A DNA stretch of 64,000 nucleotides, taken from contig NZ_BOPO01000076.1 of the NCBI RefSeq assembly GCF_017312725.1, positions 1 to 64,000 on the forward strand, read 5' to 3'. The position numbers and the translations under genes were made by a program. The stretch comes from Actinocatenispora comari. GTDB taxonomy: Bacteria > Actinomycetota > Actinomycetes > Mycobacteriales > Micromonosporaceae. Below the pieces are notes generated by a model. The model saw nothing but the letters and a program-made list of their open reading frames with translations, did no database searches and had not been told where the DNA came from. Positions 15,819-25,213 of the stretch are shown here, piece by piece. The stretch's first letter is position 1. Each line of letters begins with the position of its first letter.

Positions 15819-16838
15819 ATGTCCGTACCGACCGCCGTCCGACGTGGCACTGGCAGTGACTACGCAGAGCTGTCCCGACGGATCGCGGCGGCGGGATTGC
15901 TGCGCCGCCGACCCGTCTACCAGGTGTTCGCGCTCGGCTCCACTGCCGCCCTGTACGTCGGGGCCTGGGTGGTGTTCGCGCTGGTCGGCGACTCGTGGTG
16001 GCAGTTGGCGACGGCAGCGCTACTCGCCGTGGCGTTCACCCAGGTGGGGTTCACCGGGCACGAGGTGGCACACCGGCAGGTGGTGGCCTCGCGCCGCAAC
16101 GCGGAACGGATCGGGTTGGTCGCGGGCAACCTGCTGATCGGCCTCGGGCACGGTTGGTGGTCGGACAAGCACACGCGGCACCATGCGCATCCCAACCAGG
16201 TCGGCGCCGACCCGGACGTGGCCGCCGGCGCGGTGCGCTGGACCGAGGAGCAGGCCGAGGAGACCTCCGGCGTGCAGCGGTTCGTGACCCGCTGGCAGGG
16301 CTTCCTGTTCCTGCCCATGCTGACGTTGGAGGGGCTCAACCTGCACGTCGCCGGGTTCCGCTCGGCGTTCGGCCGCAAGGTGCGCCACCCGGTGCTGGAG
16401 GGCGTGCTGCTCGGCCTGCACGTGGTCGGCTACGTCACCGTCGCGTTCACCGTGCTGTCGCCGGGCAAGGCGATCGCGTTCATGGCGCTGCACCAGGCGC
16501 TGTTCGGTGTCTACATGGGACTGTCGTTCGCGCCCAACCACAAGGGCATGCCGGTACTCGGGCCGGACGTGCAGCTCGACTTCCTGCGCCGCCAGGTGCT
16601 CACCTCCCGCAACGTGCGCGGTGGGCCGGTCACCGACTGGCTGCTCGGCGGACTCAACTACCAGATCGAGCATCACCTGTTCCCGTCGATGCCGCGACCC
16701 GCGTTGCGCCGGGCGCAACCGATGGTCGCCGCCTACTGCGCCGAGCTCGGCGTCGACTACGAGCAGGAGTCGCTGCCCCGCTCGTACGCCCGGGCCCTGC
16801 GGGCGCTGCACGAGGTCGGCGAACCGCTACGCTCTTGA
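15819..16838 (+). CDS. membrane fatty-acid desaturase
   Basis: This 339-residue di-iron membrane desaturase has three histidine clusters: GHEVAHRQ (near 78), HTRHHAHPN (near 118) and QIEHHLFP (near 288). Membrane segments lie around 35-75, 165-180 and 195-245. The His-box set is that of acyl-CoA or acyl-lipid desaturases that introduce a double bond using O2 and a reductant. No dedicated reductase is next to it. The ATG has AGGAG five nt upstream. It may be regulated by the palindrome at 15713-15736. Confidence 0.92.
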   Translation: MSVPTAVRRGTGSDYAELSRRIAAAGLLRRRPVYQVFALGSTAALYVGAWVVFALVGDSWWQLATAALLAVAFTQVGFTGHEVAHRQVVASRRNAERIGLVAGNLLIGLGHGWWSDKHTRHHAHPNQVGADPDVAAGAVRWTEEQAEETSGVQRFVTRWQGFLFLPMLTLEGLNLHVAGFRSAFGRKVRHPVLEGVLLGLHVVGYVTVAFTVLSPGKAIAFMALHQALFGVYMGLSFAPNHKGMPVLGPDVQLDFLRRQVLTSRNVRGGPVTDWLLGGLNYQIEHHLFPSMPRPALRRAQPMVAAYCAELGVDYEQESLPRSYARALRALHEVGEPLRS

Positions 16839-16885
16839 CACCCCCTCCGGCTGCCTGAAAGCGTTGCCGCATCGGGCATCTGGGG

Positions 16886-19800
16886 GTGGCGCACGTGACG
16901 GAACCGGTGCGGGTCGACGATCCGCGGGTGGAACGGCTCGTCGATCCGATCGGGATCGACGAGCCGTCGCCGTTGCTGTCCTGGCGGCTGACCGGCCCCC
17001 GCCGCGGCATCGAGCAGCGGGCGTACCGGATCGTGGTGGCCACCGAGGCCGACCCGCTCGGGGCCCCGCCGCACTGGGACAGCGGGCTGGTGGAGTCCGG
17101 CGAGAGCGTCGGGATCGCCTACCGCGGCCCGGCGCTGGCGCCGCGCACCCGGTACGTGTTCCGGGTGCGCGTCACCGACGAGTCGGGCGCCGAGAGCGAC
17201 TGGTCGCCGCCCGGCAGCTGGGAGACCGGCCAGCTCGACCAGGCACGGTGGACGGCGGGCTGGATCACCGCGGCGGGCGAGCGGGACGCGCCGCTGCCAC
17301 CGGACCTGGACACCACCGAACCGCTGCGCTCGCTGCACCGGATCGGCGCGCCGGTCGGCGACGGCACGGCGCCGGCCGGCGGTCCGGCCACGCTGCGCAC
17401 CTCGTTCGAGCTGCCGGGTGGCCGCCGGGTCGTGGCCGCAACCACCGCGTTCGCGGACGGGGTCACGGTGCGCGTCAACGGCACCGAGGTGCCGGCGGTC
17501 GGCGACGCCGCCCGGGCACTTCGCCCGGGCGGCAACGAGCTCGCGGTCACGACGCCGGCCGGCCACGCGGTCGGCCGGCTGGACGTCACGCTCGACGGGC
17601 TGCCGCCGCGCACCATCGCCACCGACGACACCTGGCGTACCGACGACGGTCGGCTCGCCGTGTCGCTCGGGCCGCACGGTGCGCCGCCGTGGGGGCGCGC
17701 GGCGGTGACCCACCGGCCCAGCCCGTACCTGCGGCGGGAGTTCCGGCTCGACGCGCCGGTGCGGCGGGCCCGGTTGTACGTCACCGCCGCCGGCCTCTAC
17801 TCGATGCGGCTCAACGGGACCCGGGTCGGCGCCGACCGGCTCGCGCCCGGCTGGACCGACTACGCCACCCGGGTGCCGTACCAGAGCCACGACGTGACCG
17901 ACCTGCTGCGGGACGGCGACAACGTGCTCGGCGCGGTGCTCGCGGACGGCTGGTTCGCCGGCAGCGTCGGCTTCTGCCGCTCGTTCCACTATGGACACAT
18001 CCGGGCCCTGCGGGCCGAACTGCACGTCTGGACCGTCGACGGCGGGCACACGGTGATCGGCACCGACCCCGGATGGCGCACCGGCACCGGTGCGGTCCGG
18101 TACGCCGACCTGCAACACGGCACGGTGGTGGACGCCCGGGCCGAACCGGTCGGCTGGGACGCCCCGGGGTTCGCCGGCGACTGGCCGGCGGCGGTGCCGA
18201 CCGACGGGCCGGCCGGCCGGGTCACCGCGGCGATCGCGCCGCCGATCCGGGTCCGGCACGAGCTCGCGCCGCGGTCGGTGCGCACGACCGCGGACGGCCG
18301 GACGATCGTCGACTTCGGGCAGAACCTGGTCGGCTGGATCCGGCTGCGGGTACGCGGCGAGCCCGGCCGGCGCGTGCTCGTCCGGCACGCCGAGGTGCTC
18401 GACCACGACGGCGAGCTGTACCTGGACGCGCTGCGCACCGCGCGCGCCACCGACGAGTACGTGCTGGCCGGCGATCCCGCGGGCGAGGTGTTCGAGCCGG
18501 AGTTCACCAGCCACGGCTTCCGCTACTGCGAGCTGACCGGCTGCCCGGACGGCGCCGAGATCACCGCGCTGGTCGGGTACGCGGACATGGCCGCCACCGG
18601 TGAGTTCGAGTGCTCCGATCCGCGGCTGAACCGGTTGCACGACAACATCCTCTGGAGCCAGCGGGGCAACTTCCTCGCGGTACCGACCGACTGCCCGCAG
18701 CGGGACGAGCGGCTCGGCTGGACCGGCGACGCGCAGGTGTTCGCGCCGACCGCGGCGTTCGGGTACGACGTGGCCGCGTTCCTGCGCAAGTGGCTGGTCG
18801 ACGTGCGGGACGCGCAGCGCCCGGACGGGGCGATCACGCACGTCGCGCCGGACGTGCTGAGCGGGCACCTGGACACCCCGCAGCACGGCAGCCCCGGCTG
18901 GGGCGACGCGATCGTGCTCGTGCCGGCCGCGCTGCACGCCGCGTACGGCGACACCCGGGTGGTGCGCGAGTGCCTGCCGGCGATGCTGCGCTGGCTGGAC
19001 TACCTGGACCGGACCGACGCGCCGCGCCATCCGGCCGGCGGGTTCGCCGACTGGCTCGCGGTGACGCCGACCGGCAAGGACGTGGTGAACGCCGCGTACC
19101 TGGTGCACTCGGCGCGGGTCGCGGCGCGGCTGGCGCGGGTGGTGGACGAGCCGGCCGCCGCCGCGCACTGCGCGGACATCGCCGACCAGGCCGCCGCGGC
19201 GTTCCGGGACGGGTACGTGGGTGGGGACGGGCGGATCGCCGGCGGCACCCAGACCGGGTACGTGCTCGCGTTGCAGGCGGGGCTGGTCGCCGAGGCGGAG
19301 CGGCCCGCGGTGGTGCGCCGGCTCGCGGCCGAGGTCGCCGCCCGCAACACGCACCTGAGTACCGGCTTCCTCGGTACCCCGTGGCTGCTGGACGCGCTGG
19401 CCGACGGCGACCGGCTGGACGTCGCGTACGCATTGCTGCTGCGCGACACGTACCCGTCCTGGCTGTTCCCGGTGGTGCACGGAGACGCCACCACGATCTG
19501 GGAGCGGTGGGACTCGTGGAGCGAGTCGCGCGGGTTCGCCGACGAGGGGATGACCTCGTTCAACCACTACGCGTACGGCGCCGTCGGCGACTTCCTGCAC
19601 CGGGTGGTGGGCGGACTGGCGCCGGCCGAACCCGGGTACCGGCGGATCAGGGTACGGCCGCGGCCCGGCGGCGGCATCGACTCGGCCAGCGCCCGCCTGC
19701 ACACCGGCTACGGTCTCGCGAGCGTGCGGTGGCGGGCCCAGCCGTACCGGCTGGAGGTGGTGGTGCCGCCGAACACCAGCGCGGACGTGCACCTGCCGGC

Positions 19801-19930
19801 CGGCGTGACGCCGCCGCCGGGCGACGGGCCGGGCGTGCGGTCGGTGACGCCGGACGACGACGGCGGCGCGGTGGTGTGGGTCGGTTCCGGAAGCTACGTG
19901 TTCACCGGAAGCTACGTGTTCACCGGCTGA
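16886..19930 (+). CDS. GH78 alpha-L-rhamnosidase (no signal peptide)
   Basis: This 1014-residue enzyme has the domain order of bacterial GH78: N-terminal beta-sandwich domains (about 1-350; SPLLSWRL, YVTAAGLYSMRLNGTRVG), a further sandwich with VDFGQNLVGWIRLRV, and the (alpha/alpha)6 catalytic barrel from about 560. The barrel contains DCPQRDERLGWTGDAQ (acid residues near 600-612) and WERWDSW (Glu near 873). A C-terminal beta domain follows. Without a secretion signal it would cleave imported rhamnosides. The ending SYVFTGSYVFTG is a perfect 18-bp tandem duplication. GTG at 16886 is the likeliest start; GTG at 16895 is possible. Confidence 0.93.
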   Translation: MAHVTEPVRVDDPRVERLVDPIGIDEPSPLLSWRLTGPRRGIEQRAYRIVVATEADPLGAPPHWDSGLVESGESVGIAYRGPALAPRTRYVFRVRVTDESGAESDWSPPGSWETGQLDQARWTAGWITAAGERDAPLPPDLDTTEPLRSLHRIGAPVGDGTAPAGGPATLRTSFELPGGRRVVAATTAFADGVTVRVNGTEVPAVGDAARALRPGGNELAVTTPAGHAVGRLDVTLDGLPPRTIATDDTWRTDDGRLAVSLGPHGAPPWGRAAVTHRPSPYLRREFRLDAPVRRARLYVTAAGLYSMRLNGTRVGADRLAPGWTDYATRVPYQSHDVTDLLRDGDNVLGAVLADGWFAGSVGFCRSFHYGHIRALRAELHVWTVDGGHTVIGTDPGWRTGTGAVRYADLQHGTVVDARAEPVGWDAPGFAGDWPAAVPTDGPAGRVTAAIAPPIRVRHELAPRSVRTTADGRTIVDFGQNLVGWIRLRVRGEPGRRVLVRHAEVLDHDGELYLDALRTARATDEYVLAGDPAGEVFEPEFTSHGFRYCELTGCPDGAEITALVGYADMAATGEFECSDPRLNRLHDNILWSQRGNFLAVPTDCPQRDERLGWTGDAQVFAPTAAFGYDVAAFLRKWLVDVRDAQRPDGAITHVAPDVLSGHLDTPQHGSPGWGDAIVLVPAALHAAYGDTRVVRECLPAMLRWLDYLDRTDAPRHPAGGFADWLAVTPTGKDVVNAAYLVHSARVAARLARVVDEPAAAAHCADIADQAAAAFRDGYVGGDGRIAGGTQTGYVLALQAGLVAEAERPAVVRRLAAEVAARNTHLSTGFLGTPWLLDALADGDRLDVAYALLLRDTYPSWLFPVVHGDATTIWERWDSWSESRGFADEGMTSFNHYAYGAVGDFLHRVVGGLAPAEPGYRRIRVRPRPGGGIDSASARLHTGYGLASVRWRAQPYRLEVVVPPNTSADVHLPAGVTPPPGDGPGVRSVTPDDDGGAVVWVGSGSYVFTGSYVFTG
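19889..19924. repeat. 18-bp tandem duplication at the gene end
   Basis: GGAAGCTACGTGTTCACC occurs twice in direct succession just before the rhamnosidase stop, so the protein ends with a repeated GSYVFT unit. It is in frame and probably a recent slippage event. Confidence 0.9.
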
Positions 19931-19954
19931 CCGTGCGCCGATCCGACTTACTTT

Positions 19955-19968
19955 ACTGACCTGTTAGT
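19955..19968. promoter_or_regulatory. TetR operator overlapping a -10 box
   Basis: ACTGACCTGTTAGT is an imperfect dyad overlapping TAGTCT (19965-19970), which lies 7 nt before the ATG of the TetR gene. This suits autorepression of a leaderless tetR-MFS transcript. Confidence 0.6.
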
Positions 19969-19977
19969 CTGCTACGC

Positions 19978-20565
19978 ATGGCCGAACGGACCAGGCGGGG
20001 CACCGCGCGCGACCGGCTCATCGACACCACCGCCGCGGTGATCTACCGCCGCGGCGTCACCGCGACCGGGGTGGACACCATCACCGCGGCCGCCACCGTC
20101 TCCAAGCCCACCCTGTACGCGCACTTCCGGTCCAAGTCCGAGCTGATCACCGCGGCGCTGGCGCGGCAGCACCAGACCCGCCGGGACGAGCTCGCCGGCC
20201 ACCTCGACGGGCTCGCCGACCGCTCCCCCGCCGAGCGGATCCTCGCGATCTTCGACTGGCTGGCCGAGTGGCACCGGGCGGCGGGCGCCCGCGGCTGCGC
20301 GTTCGTCAACGCCGCCGCCGAACTGGTCGAGGGCGACGACGCCGCGGCCCGGCAGGTCATCCGGGACCACAAGCGCTGGTGGGCGAGCACGTTCACCGAG
20401 CTGGCCCGGCAGGGCGGCGCGACCGACCCGGCCACGGTCGGCGAGCAGCTGCTGCTCGTGCTGGACGGCGCGAACGCCCGGGTGCTGGTGGAGGGCGACG
20501 CGGCGCCGTTCGCGGTCGCCCGGCAGCTGGCGACGCTGGTCCTCGCCGCCGGCCTGCCGCGATGA
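19978..20565 (+). CDS. TetR-family repressor of the adjacent MFS exporter
   Basis: This 195-residue protein has an N-terminal TetR helix-turn-helix (GVTATGVDTITAAATVSKPT, then LYAHFRSKSELITAAL) and a ligand-binding helical domain of the kind with a RGCAFVNAAAEL motif. It overlaps the MFS gene by ATGA, the usual layout of a repressor with the efflux pump it controls. The operator is proposed at 19955-19968. Confidence 0.92.
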   Translation: MAERTRRGTARDRLIDTTAAVIYRRGVTATGVDTITAAATVSKPTLYAHFRSKSELITAALARQHQTRRDELAGHLDGLADRSPAERILAIFDWLAEWHRAAGARGCAFVNAAAELVEGDDAAARQVIRDHKRWWASTFTELARQGGATDPATVGEQLLLVLDGANARVLVEGDAAPFAVARQLATLVLAAGLPR

Positions 20566-21797
20566 CCCGCACCGCGACGGCGCCGCGGCCGCTGCTGGTC
20601 GCGGCGGGACTCGCCGCCGGGCCGGCGGTCGCGCTCGGGCTGGCCCGCTTCGCGTACGCACTGGTGCTGCCGGCGATGCGGACCGACCTGTCGCTGAGCT
20701 TCGCCACCGCCGGCGCGCTGAACACCGCGAACGCGGCCGGCTACCTGCTCGGTGCGCTGGTCGCGGCGCCGCTCGCGAACCGCCTGGGGCTGCGCACCGC
20801 GTACCTCGGTGGCCTGGTCGTCACCGCCGCGGCGGTCCTCGCGTCGGCCGGGACGGGTTCGGTGCCGCTGCTCGCTGCGTTGCGACTGGTGTCCGGCGCC
20901 TCCGGGGCGGTGGTGCTGGTACTCGGCGGCGGGCTCGCCGCCCGCGCCGGCCGGGACGCCGGCGCCCGGCAGGCCACCCGGCTGCTCGCGGTGTACTTCT
21001 GCGGTGGCGGTGCCGGCATCCTGCTGTCCGGGCTCGCGGTGCCGCCGGTGCTGGCCGCCGCCGGGTGGCGCGGCGCCTGGGTGGTCCTCGGCGTCCTCGC
21101 CTTCGCGGCGCTGGCGGCCGCGGTGCCGGCGGCCCGCGCGGTACCGGCGGACGACGGCCCGGCGCCCGACCGCCCGGCGGGGCGGCTGCCGCTGCGGCCG
21201 CTCGCGCCGCTGCTGGTGTGCTACGGGATGTTCGGCGCCGGCTACATCGCCTACATGACCTTCATCGTGGCGTACCTGCGTGCCGAGGGCGCCGGTGCCG
21301 GTACGGTCACCGCGTTCTGGGCGCTGCTCGGCGCCGCCGCCACCCTCGCCGGGTTCCTGTGGTCGCCGCTGCTGGCCCGGCTGCGCGCCGGGCGGGGCAT
21401 CGCGCTGATCCTCGGCGTGCTGGTGCTGGGCGCGGCGCTGCCGCTGGCTCCGGGCGGGCTGCCGGTGGCGATGGCGTCCGCGGTGCCGTTCGGCGGCGCG
21501 TTCCTGACCGTGGTCACCGCCGTCACCGCGGCGGCCCGACAGCACCTGCAGCCGCGCCACTGGACGGCCGCGATCGCCGCGCTGACCACCGCGTTCGCCG
21601 CCGGACAGTGCGTCGGTCCGGTGCTGTCCGGCACCCTGTCCGACGGCCCCGGCGGGGTACGGGCCGGGCTCGCGCTCGGCGCGCTGCTGCTCGCCGCCGC
21701 GATCGGCGTGGCGCTGCTGGTGCGCGACCGCGCGGCCGGGGCACCGACCTCGAAGCGGGCCCCGGCGCAGGCGCGGCGGCCGGCTCAGTCGGAGTAG
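20562..21797 (+). CDS. MFS transporter, YbfB/YjiJ type
   Basis: This 411-residue protein has about twelve membrane helices. The start ALGLARFAYALVLPAMRTDL and the AGYLLGALVAAPLANRLG motif are characteristic of the YbfB/YjiJ (MFS_4) group, presumed drug or metabolite exporters. It is translationally coupled to the TetR gene. The 3' end overlaps the end of the convergent GH78 gene by 13 bp, so there is no room for a terminator between them. Confidence 0.9.
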   Translation: MTRTATAPRPLLVAAGLAAGPAVALGLARFAYALVLPAMRTDLSLSFATAGALNTANAAGYLLGALVAAPLANRLGLRTAYLGGLVVTAAAVLASAGTGSVPLLAALRLVSGASGAVVLVLGGGLAARAGRDAGARQATRLLAVYFCGGGAGILLSGLAVPPVLAAAGWRGAWVVLGVLAFAALAAAVPAARAVPADDGPAPDRPAGRLPLRPLAPLLVCYGMFGAGYIAYMTFIVAYLRAEGAGAGTVTAFWALLGAAATLAGFLWSPLLARLRAGRGIALILGVLVLGAALPLAPGGLPVAMASAVPFGGAFLTVVTAVTAAARQHLQPRHWTAAIAALTTAFAAGQCVGPVLSGTLSDGPGGVRAGLALGALLLAAAIGVALLVRDRAAGAPTSKRAPAQARRPAQSE

Positions 21798-24700
21798 GCC
21801 GCCAGTTCCAACACCCGGCTGTAGCCGTGGTCGTTGGTGTCGGTGACCGACAGCCGCAGTGCGGTGGTCCGCACGGCCGGGAACGTCGACTCGACGCGCC
21901 CGGCGGTGTTGCCGCGCACGCTGGCCACGGTGCGCCAGCCGTCGCCGTGGGCGACCTGCACGTCGTAGTCGCGCAGCCCGTACCGGCTCGCCGGGTACTG
22001 CGCGCTGTCCAACGTGTACACCACGACCCGGCGCAACGGCACCGGATGCGACCAGCGCGCGGTCAGCGTGTCCGGGAACTGCCTGCTCGTCCCGTCGTTC
22101 CAGCCGCCGACGCCGTTGTGCCAGTACGCGGAGTCGGCGATGCCGTCGTTGGTGTAGGACGCGGCCGAGCCGTTGTGGTCGCTGGAGGAGCTCATCGTCG
22201 CCAGCCGTACCCAGTCGTCGGTCTGGCGCAGCGCCACCGCGGTGGTGGTGCCGCCGGCCGACAGCCGCAGCGTGCCCGAACCCACGTCCGGGTCGGTCCG
22301 GGTCACCGCCACGGCCACCGCCGCGGTCTCGCCCGCGCGCAGCGTGACCCGGCGCGTCCCGGTCCTCGTGGTGAAGCCGGCGGTGACGCTGACCCGCGGC
22401 GTCACGGTGACCGTCGTCGCGCCGAGGTTGTGCAGCCGGAACTCGGCGGTGACCGGCTCGTCGCCGAGCACCGGCACGTCGGTGCGCGGGCCGTTGACCG
22501 CCAGCTGTACCGGTCCGGGCCGGGGCGCCGCGTCGGCCGTCGCCGCGGTCAGCGTCCACTCCCCCGACCCGACCCGCCACCCGGCGCCTTCCCGGCGGGC
22601 ACCGCGCGGCGGGTGGGCCGCGGTGACGCCCGGCGGCGGTACGAGCAGCGCCGTGGTACCGACCGGAACCGTTGCGGTGAGCCGGAACCGGTGCCCGTGC
22701 CGGGACCACGCGACCGCGGCCGGCCCGTACGGGGTGTGGTACCGCACCCGCGCGGCGGTCAGGTCGCCCACCGGTACCGGTGCGACGACCAGGTCGCGGT
22801 AGCCGACGGCGCCCTCGGCCGCGTCGAGCCCGCCGACCCGGGTGTGGAACCACTCCTCGATCGCGCCGAGCATCCAGTGGTTCTGCGACCCGTACGCGGT
22901 GGGCCCGTCCCAGTACTCGGTGAGCGACGTGGCGCCGCACACCAGCTGGTAGCCGTAGCTCGGATCGCCGGTGGTGGCGAGGATGTCGGCCACCACGTCG
23001 TCCCGGCCGCCGGCGGACAGCGCCCGGAACACCGCCGGCAGCGCGATCTCACCGACCGTCAGGTGGTTGCCGTACGCCCGGATCTGGCCGACCAGGTGGT
23101 CGAGCACGGCGGCGCGGTCGGCGGTCGGGACGATGCCGGCGTCGAGCGCGAACGCGTCGGCCGCCTGGGTCCCGTTGGCGTAGGTGTGCCCGTCGCGGTA
23201 CTCCGCCTCGAACGCCGCGGCGATCCGGTCCGCGAGGTCCGTGTAGCCGCTCGCGTCGGCCGTCCGGCCCAGCGCGGTCGCCACCTCCGCCAGGCCGCGG
23301 GCGGCCCGCAGGTAGCCGTAGCTCGCGGCGACACCGGTCGGGGTGTTCTGACCGAGCTCGCCCCAGTCGCCCAGCCCGTAGTCGAGCAGGTCGCCGGATG
23401 CCTTGCCGGACAGGTAATCCAGATAACGCTGCATCGCCGGGTAGTTGTCCGCGAGCACCCGGTCGTCGCCGTAGCTGCGCCAGGTGGCGGCTGCCGCCCG
23501 GATGATCGCACTGCCCCAGTTCGGCTCGTCGTGGCTGCCGCCGGAGAAGTGCGCGTACTGCGGGGCGATGTCCGGGATCAGCCCGGTGTCCTCCTGCGCC
23601 TCCCGCACCGTGCGCAGGAACTCGGTGAACCACGCACCGATGTCGTAGTTGCGGGCGAGAGTGGCGAAGTTGAGGTGGGTCTCCTCCAGCCAGCCGAGCT
23701 TCTCCCGGTCCGGGCAGTCGGTCGGCACGCTGAACATGTTGCCCTGCACCGAACGGTCGATGATCCGGTGCACCCCGTCGTACAGGGCGCTGGAGGTGGT
23801 GAACTCGCCGGCCGGCTCGTTGTCGGTGCGCAGCACGATGCCGCGCAGCATGCTGGTGTCCGGCTCCACCGGCAATCCGGTGACCTGCAGGTAGCGCATC
23901 CCGTGGTAGCAGAACCGGGGGTGCCACACCTCGGTGCCGTCACCGGCGAGGGTGTAGTGGTCCACGATCGGCGGCGAGGTCGCCCCGCCGGCGATCATGG
24001 TGCCCTGATCCACCAGCCCGTCCGCGGTCAACCGCTCCCCCGGCAGGATCGTCACCTCGGTACCGGCCGGGCCGGCGACCCGCAGCTCCTCCCAGCCGGC
24101 GATGTTCACGCCGAGGTCGAACACGTACGTGCCGGGCTTCGGCCGGGTGATCGCGACGGTCGGCACGGTGCCGACCGGTCGGATCGGCGGGCAGCGCCGG
24201 GCGGTGAGCACGGTGTGCTCGGCCGGCGGACCCGTCGTCGCGGCGGCCGTCCAGCCGGACAGGTCGGCGCCGGGCTGCTGCCAACCCGCCGGTTCGCGGC
24301 GCGCGTCGTGGTCCTCCCCGCCGTACCAGGTGGCGAACGTGGTGGGCCCGAGGGTGGTGCGCCAGCCGCTGTCGGTGCCGATCGTCTCCCCGTCGATCTC
24401 CAACTGGGCGAGCAGCTTCGGCGGCCCCTGCACCCCCACGTACTTGCGGTACCTCTCCGGCGTGTCCGGCACGTTGAACGTGCCGTTGCCCAGCCGTACC
24501 GCGAGGGTGTTGGCGCCGTGCGCGACCAGGTCGGTGACGTCGTGGCAGGAGTACACCAGCCGGGTGGCGTAGTCGGTGTTCGGCGGTTCCAGCACCGCGT
24601 CGGTGACCGGGTGGCCGTTCAGGGTCGCCGCGTAGATCCCGACCCCGGTCAGGTACAGCCGGGCCCGGCGCACGGTGCCGGCCCGGAACTGCCTGGCCAG

Positions 24701-25213
24701 CAACGGGAGCGGCGTGCCGGTCGGGACCGACAGCCAGTCCGGGTGGGTGATCCACCGCGCCGTCCAGTCGCTCGCGGACAGCAGGCCCAACTCGAACGTC
24801 GCGACGTCGCTCCAGTCACCGCGCCGGCCCTGCTCGTCCCACACCCGTACCTGCCAGTGGACCTGATCCCGGGAGCCCAGCGCGGTGCCGCCCCAGCCGA
24901 CCTGCGTGCTGTCCGCGGACTCGACCCGGCCGGAGTCCCAGCGGTCAGGGGTGGACAGTCCGGACCGGGTCGAGGCGGCCCGGATCTGGTAGGCGGTCTG
25001 CCGCCGGTCGGTGCCGCCGCCGGCCAGCCACCAGGACAGCCGCGGCGCGGTGTCGTCGATGCCGAGCGGGTCGGCCAGGCCGTCCACCCGCAGCCGGTAC
25101 GGGTGCAGCGGCGCGCCGGCCGGTGCCGCGGTCGCCGAACCCGGCGGTACCACACCGAGCGCGGCGGCGCCGGTCCCGGCTGTCAGGGCGGTCAGGGCGG
25201 TCCGTCTCTTCAT
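21785..25213 (-). CDS. secreted GH78 alpha-L-rhamnosidase with C-terminal CBM-like domain
   Basis: This 1142-residue enzyme begins with a twin-arginine-like signal (MKRRTALTALTAGTGAAALG, then an Ala-rich cleavage region), so it is exported. The N-terminal rhamnosidase domain (PRLSWWLAGGG), the beta-sandwich (VFDLGVNIAGWEELRV) and the barrel with DCPDREKLGWLEETH (near 490-505) and LTEYWDG mark GH78. After a CARDB-like segment, the last 150 residues (HNGSAASYTNDG to the end) look like an F5/8C-type carbohydrate-binding module. The start overlaps the stop of the upstream MFS gene (ATGA), as the third gene of the GH106-MFS-GH78 operon. Confidence 0.92.
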   Translation of the reverse strand: MKRRTALTALTAGTGAAALGVVPPGSATAAPAGAPLHPYRLRVDGLADPLGIDDTAPRLSWWLAGGGTDRRQTAYQIRAASTRSGLSTPDRWDSGRVESADSTQVGWGGTALGSRDQVHWQVRVWDEQGRRGDWSDVATFELGLLSASDWTARWITHPDWLSVPTGTPLPLLARQFRAGTVRRARLYLTGVGIYAATLNGHPVTDAVLEPPNTDYATRLVYSCHDVTDLVAHGANTLAVRLGNGTFNVPDTPERYRKYVGVQGPPKLLAQLEIDGETIGTDSGWRTTLGPTTFATWYGGEDHDARREPAGWQQPGADLSGWTAAATTGPPAEHTVLTARRCPPIRPVGTVPTVAITRPKPGTYVFDLGVNIAGWEELRVAGPAGTEVTILPGERLTADGLVDQGTMIAGGATSPPIVDHYTLAGDGTEVWHPRFCYHGMRYLQVTGLPVEPDTSMLRGIVLRTDNEPAGEFTTSSALYDGVHRIIDRSVQGNMFSVPTDCPDREKLGWLEETHLNFATLARNYDIGAWFTEFLRTVREAQEDTGLIPDIAPQYAHFSGGSHDEPNWGSAIIRAAAATWRSYGDDRVLADNYPAMQRYLDYLSGKASGDLLDYGLGDWGELGQNTPTGVAASYGYLRAARGLAEVATALGRTADASGYTDLADRIAAAFEAEYRDGHTYANGTQAADAFALDAGIVPTADRAAVLDHLVGQIRAYGNHLTVGEIALPAVFRALSAGGRDDVVADILATTGDPSYGYQLVCGATSLTEYWDGPTAYGSQNHWMLGAIEEWFHTRVGGLDAAEGAVGYRDLVVAPVPVGDLTAARVRYHTPYGPAAVAWSRHGHRFRLTATVPVGTTALLVPPPGVTAAHPPRGARREGAGWRVGSGEWTLTAATADAAPRPGPVQLAVNGPRTDVPVLGDEPVTAEFRLHNLGATTVTVTPRVSVTAGFTTRTGTRRVTLRAGETAAVAVAVTRTDPDVGSGTLRLSAGGTTTAVALRQTDDWVRLATMSSSSDHNGSAASYTNDGIADSAYWHNGVGGWNDGTSRQFPDTLTARWSHPVPLRRVVVYTLDSAQYPASRYGLRDYDVQVAHGDGWRTVASVRGNTAGRVESTFPAVRTTALRLSVTDTNDHGYSRVLELAAYSD

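Noticed and set aside
16757-19792. A 1011-codon frame antisense to the GH78 gene
   Set aside because: It is a GC-driven shadow; the plus-strand product has full GH78 domain structure.
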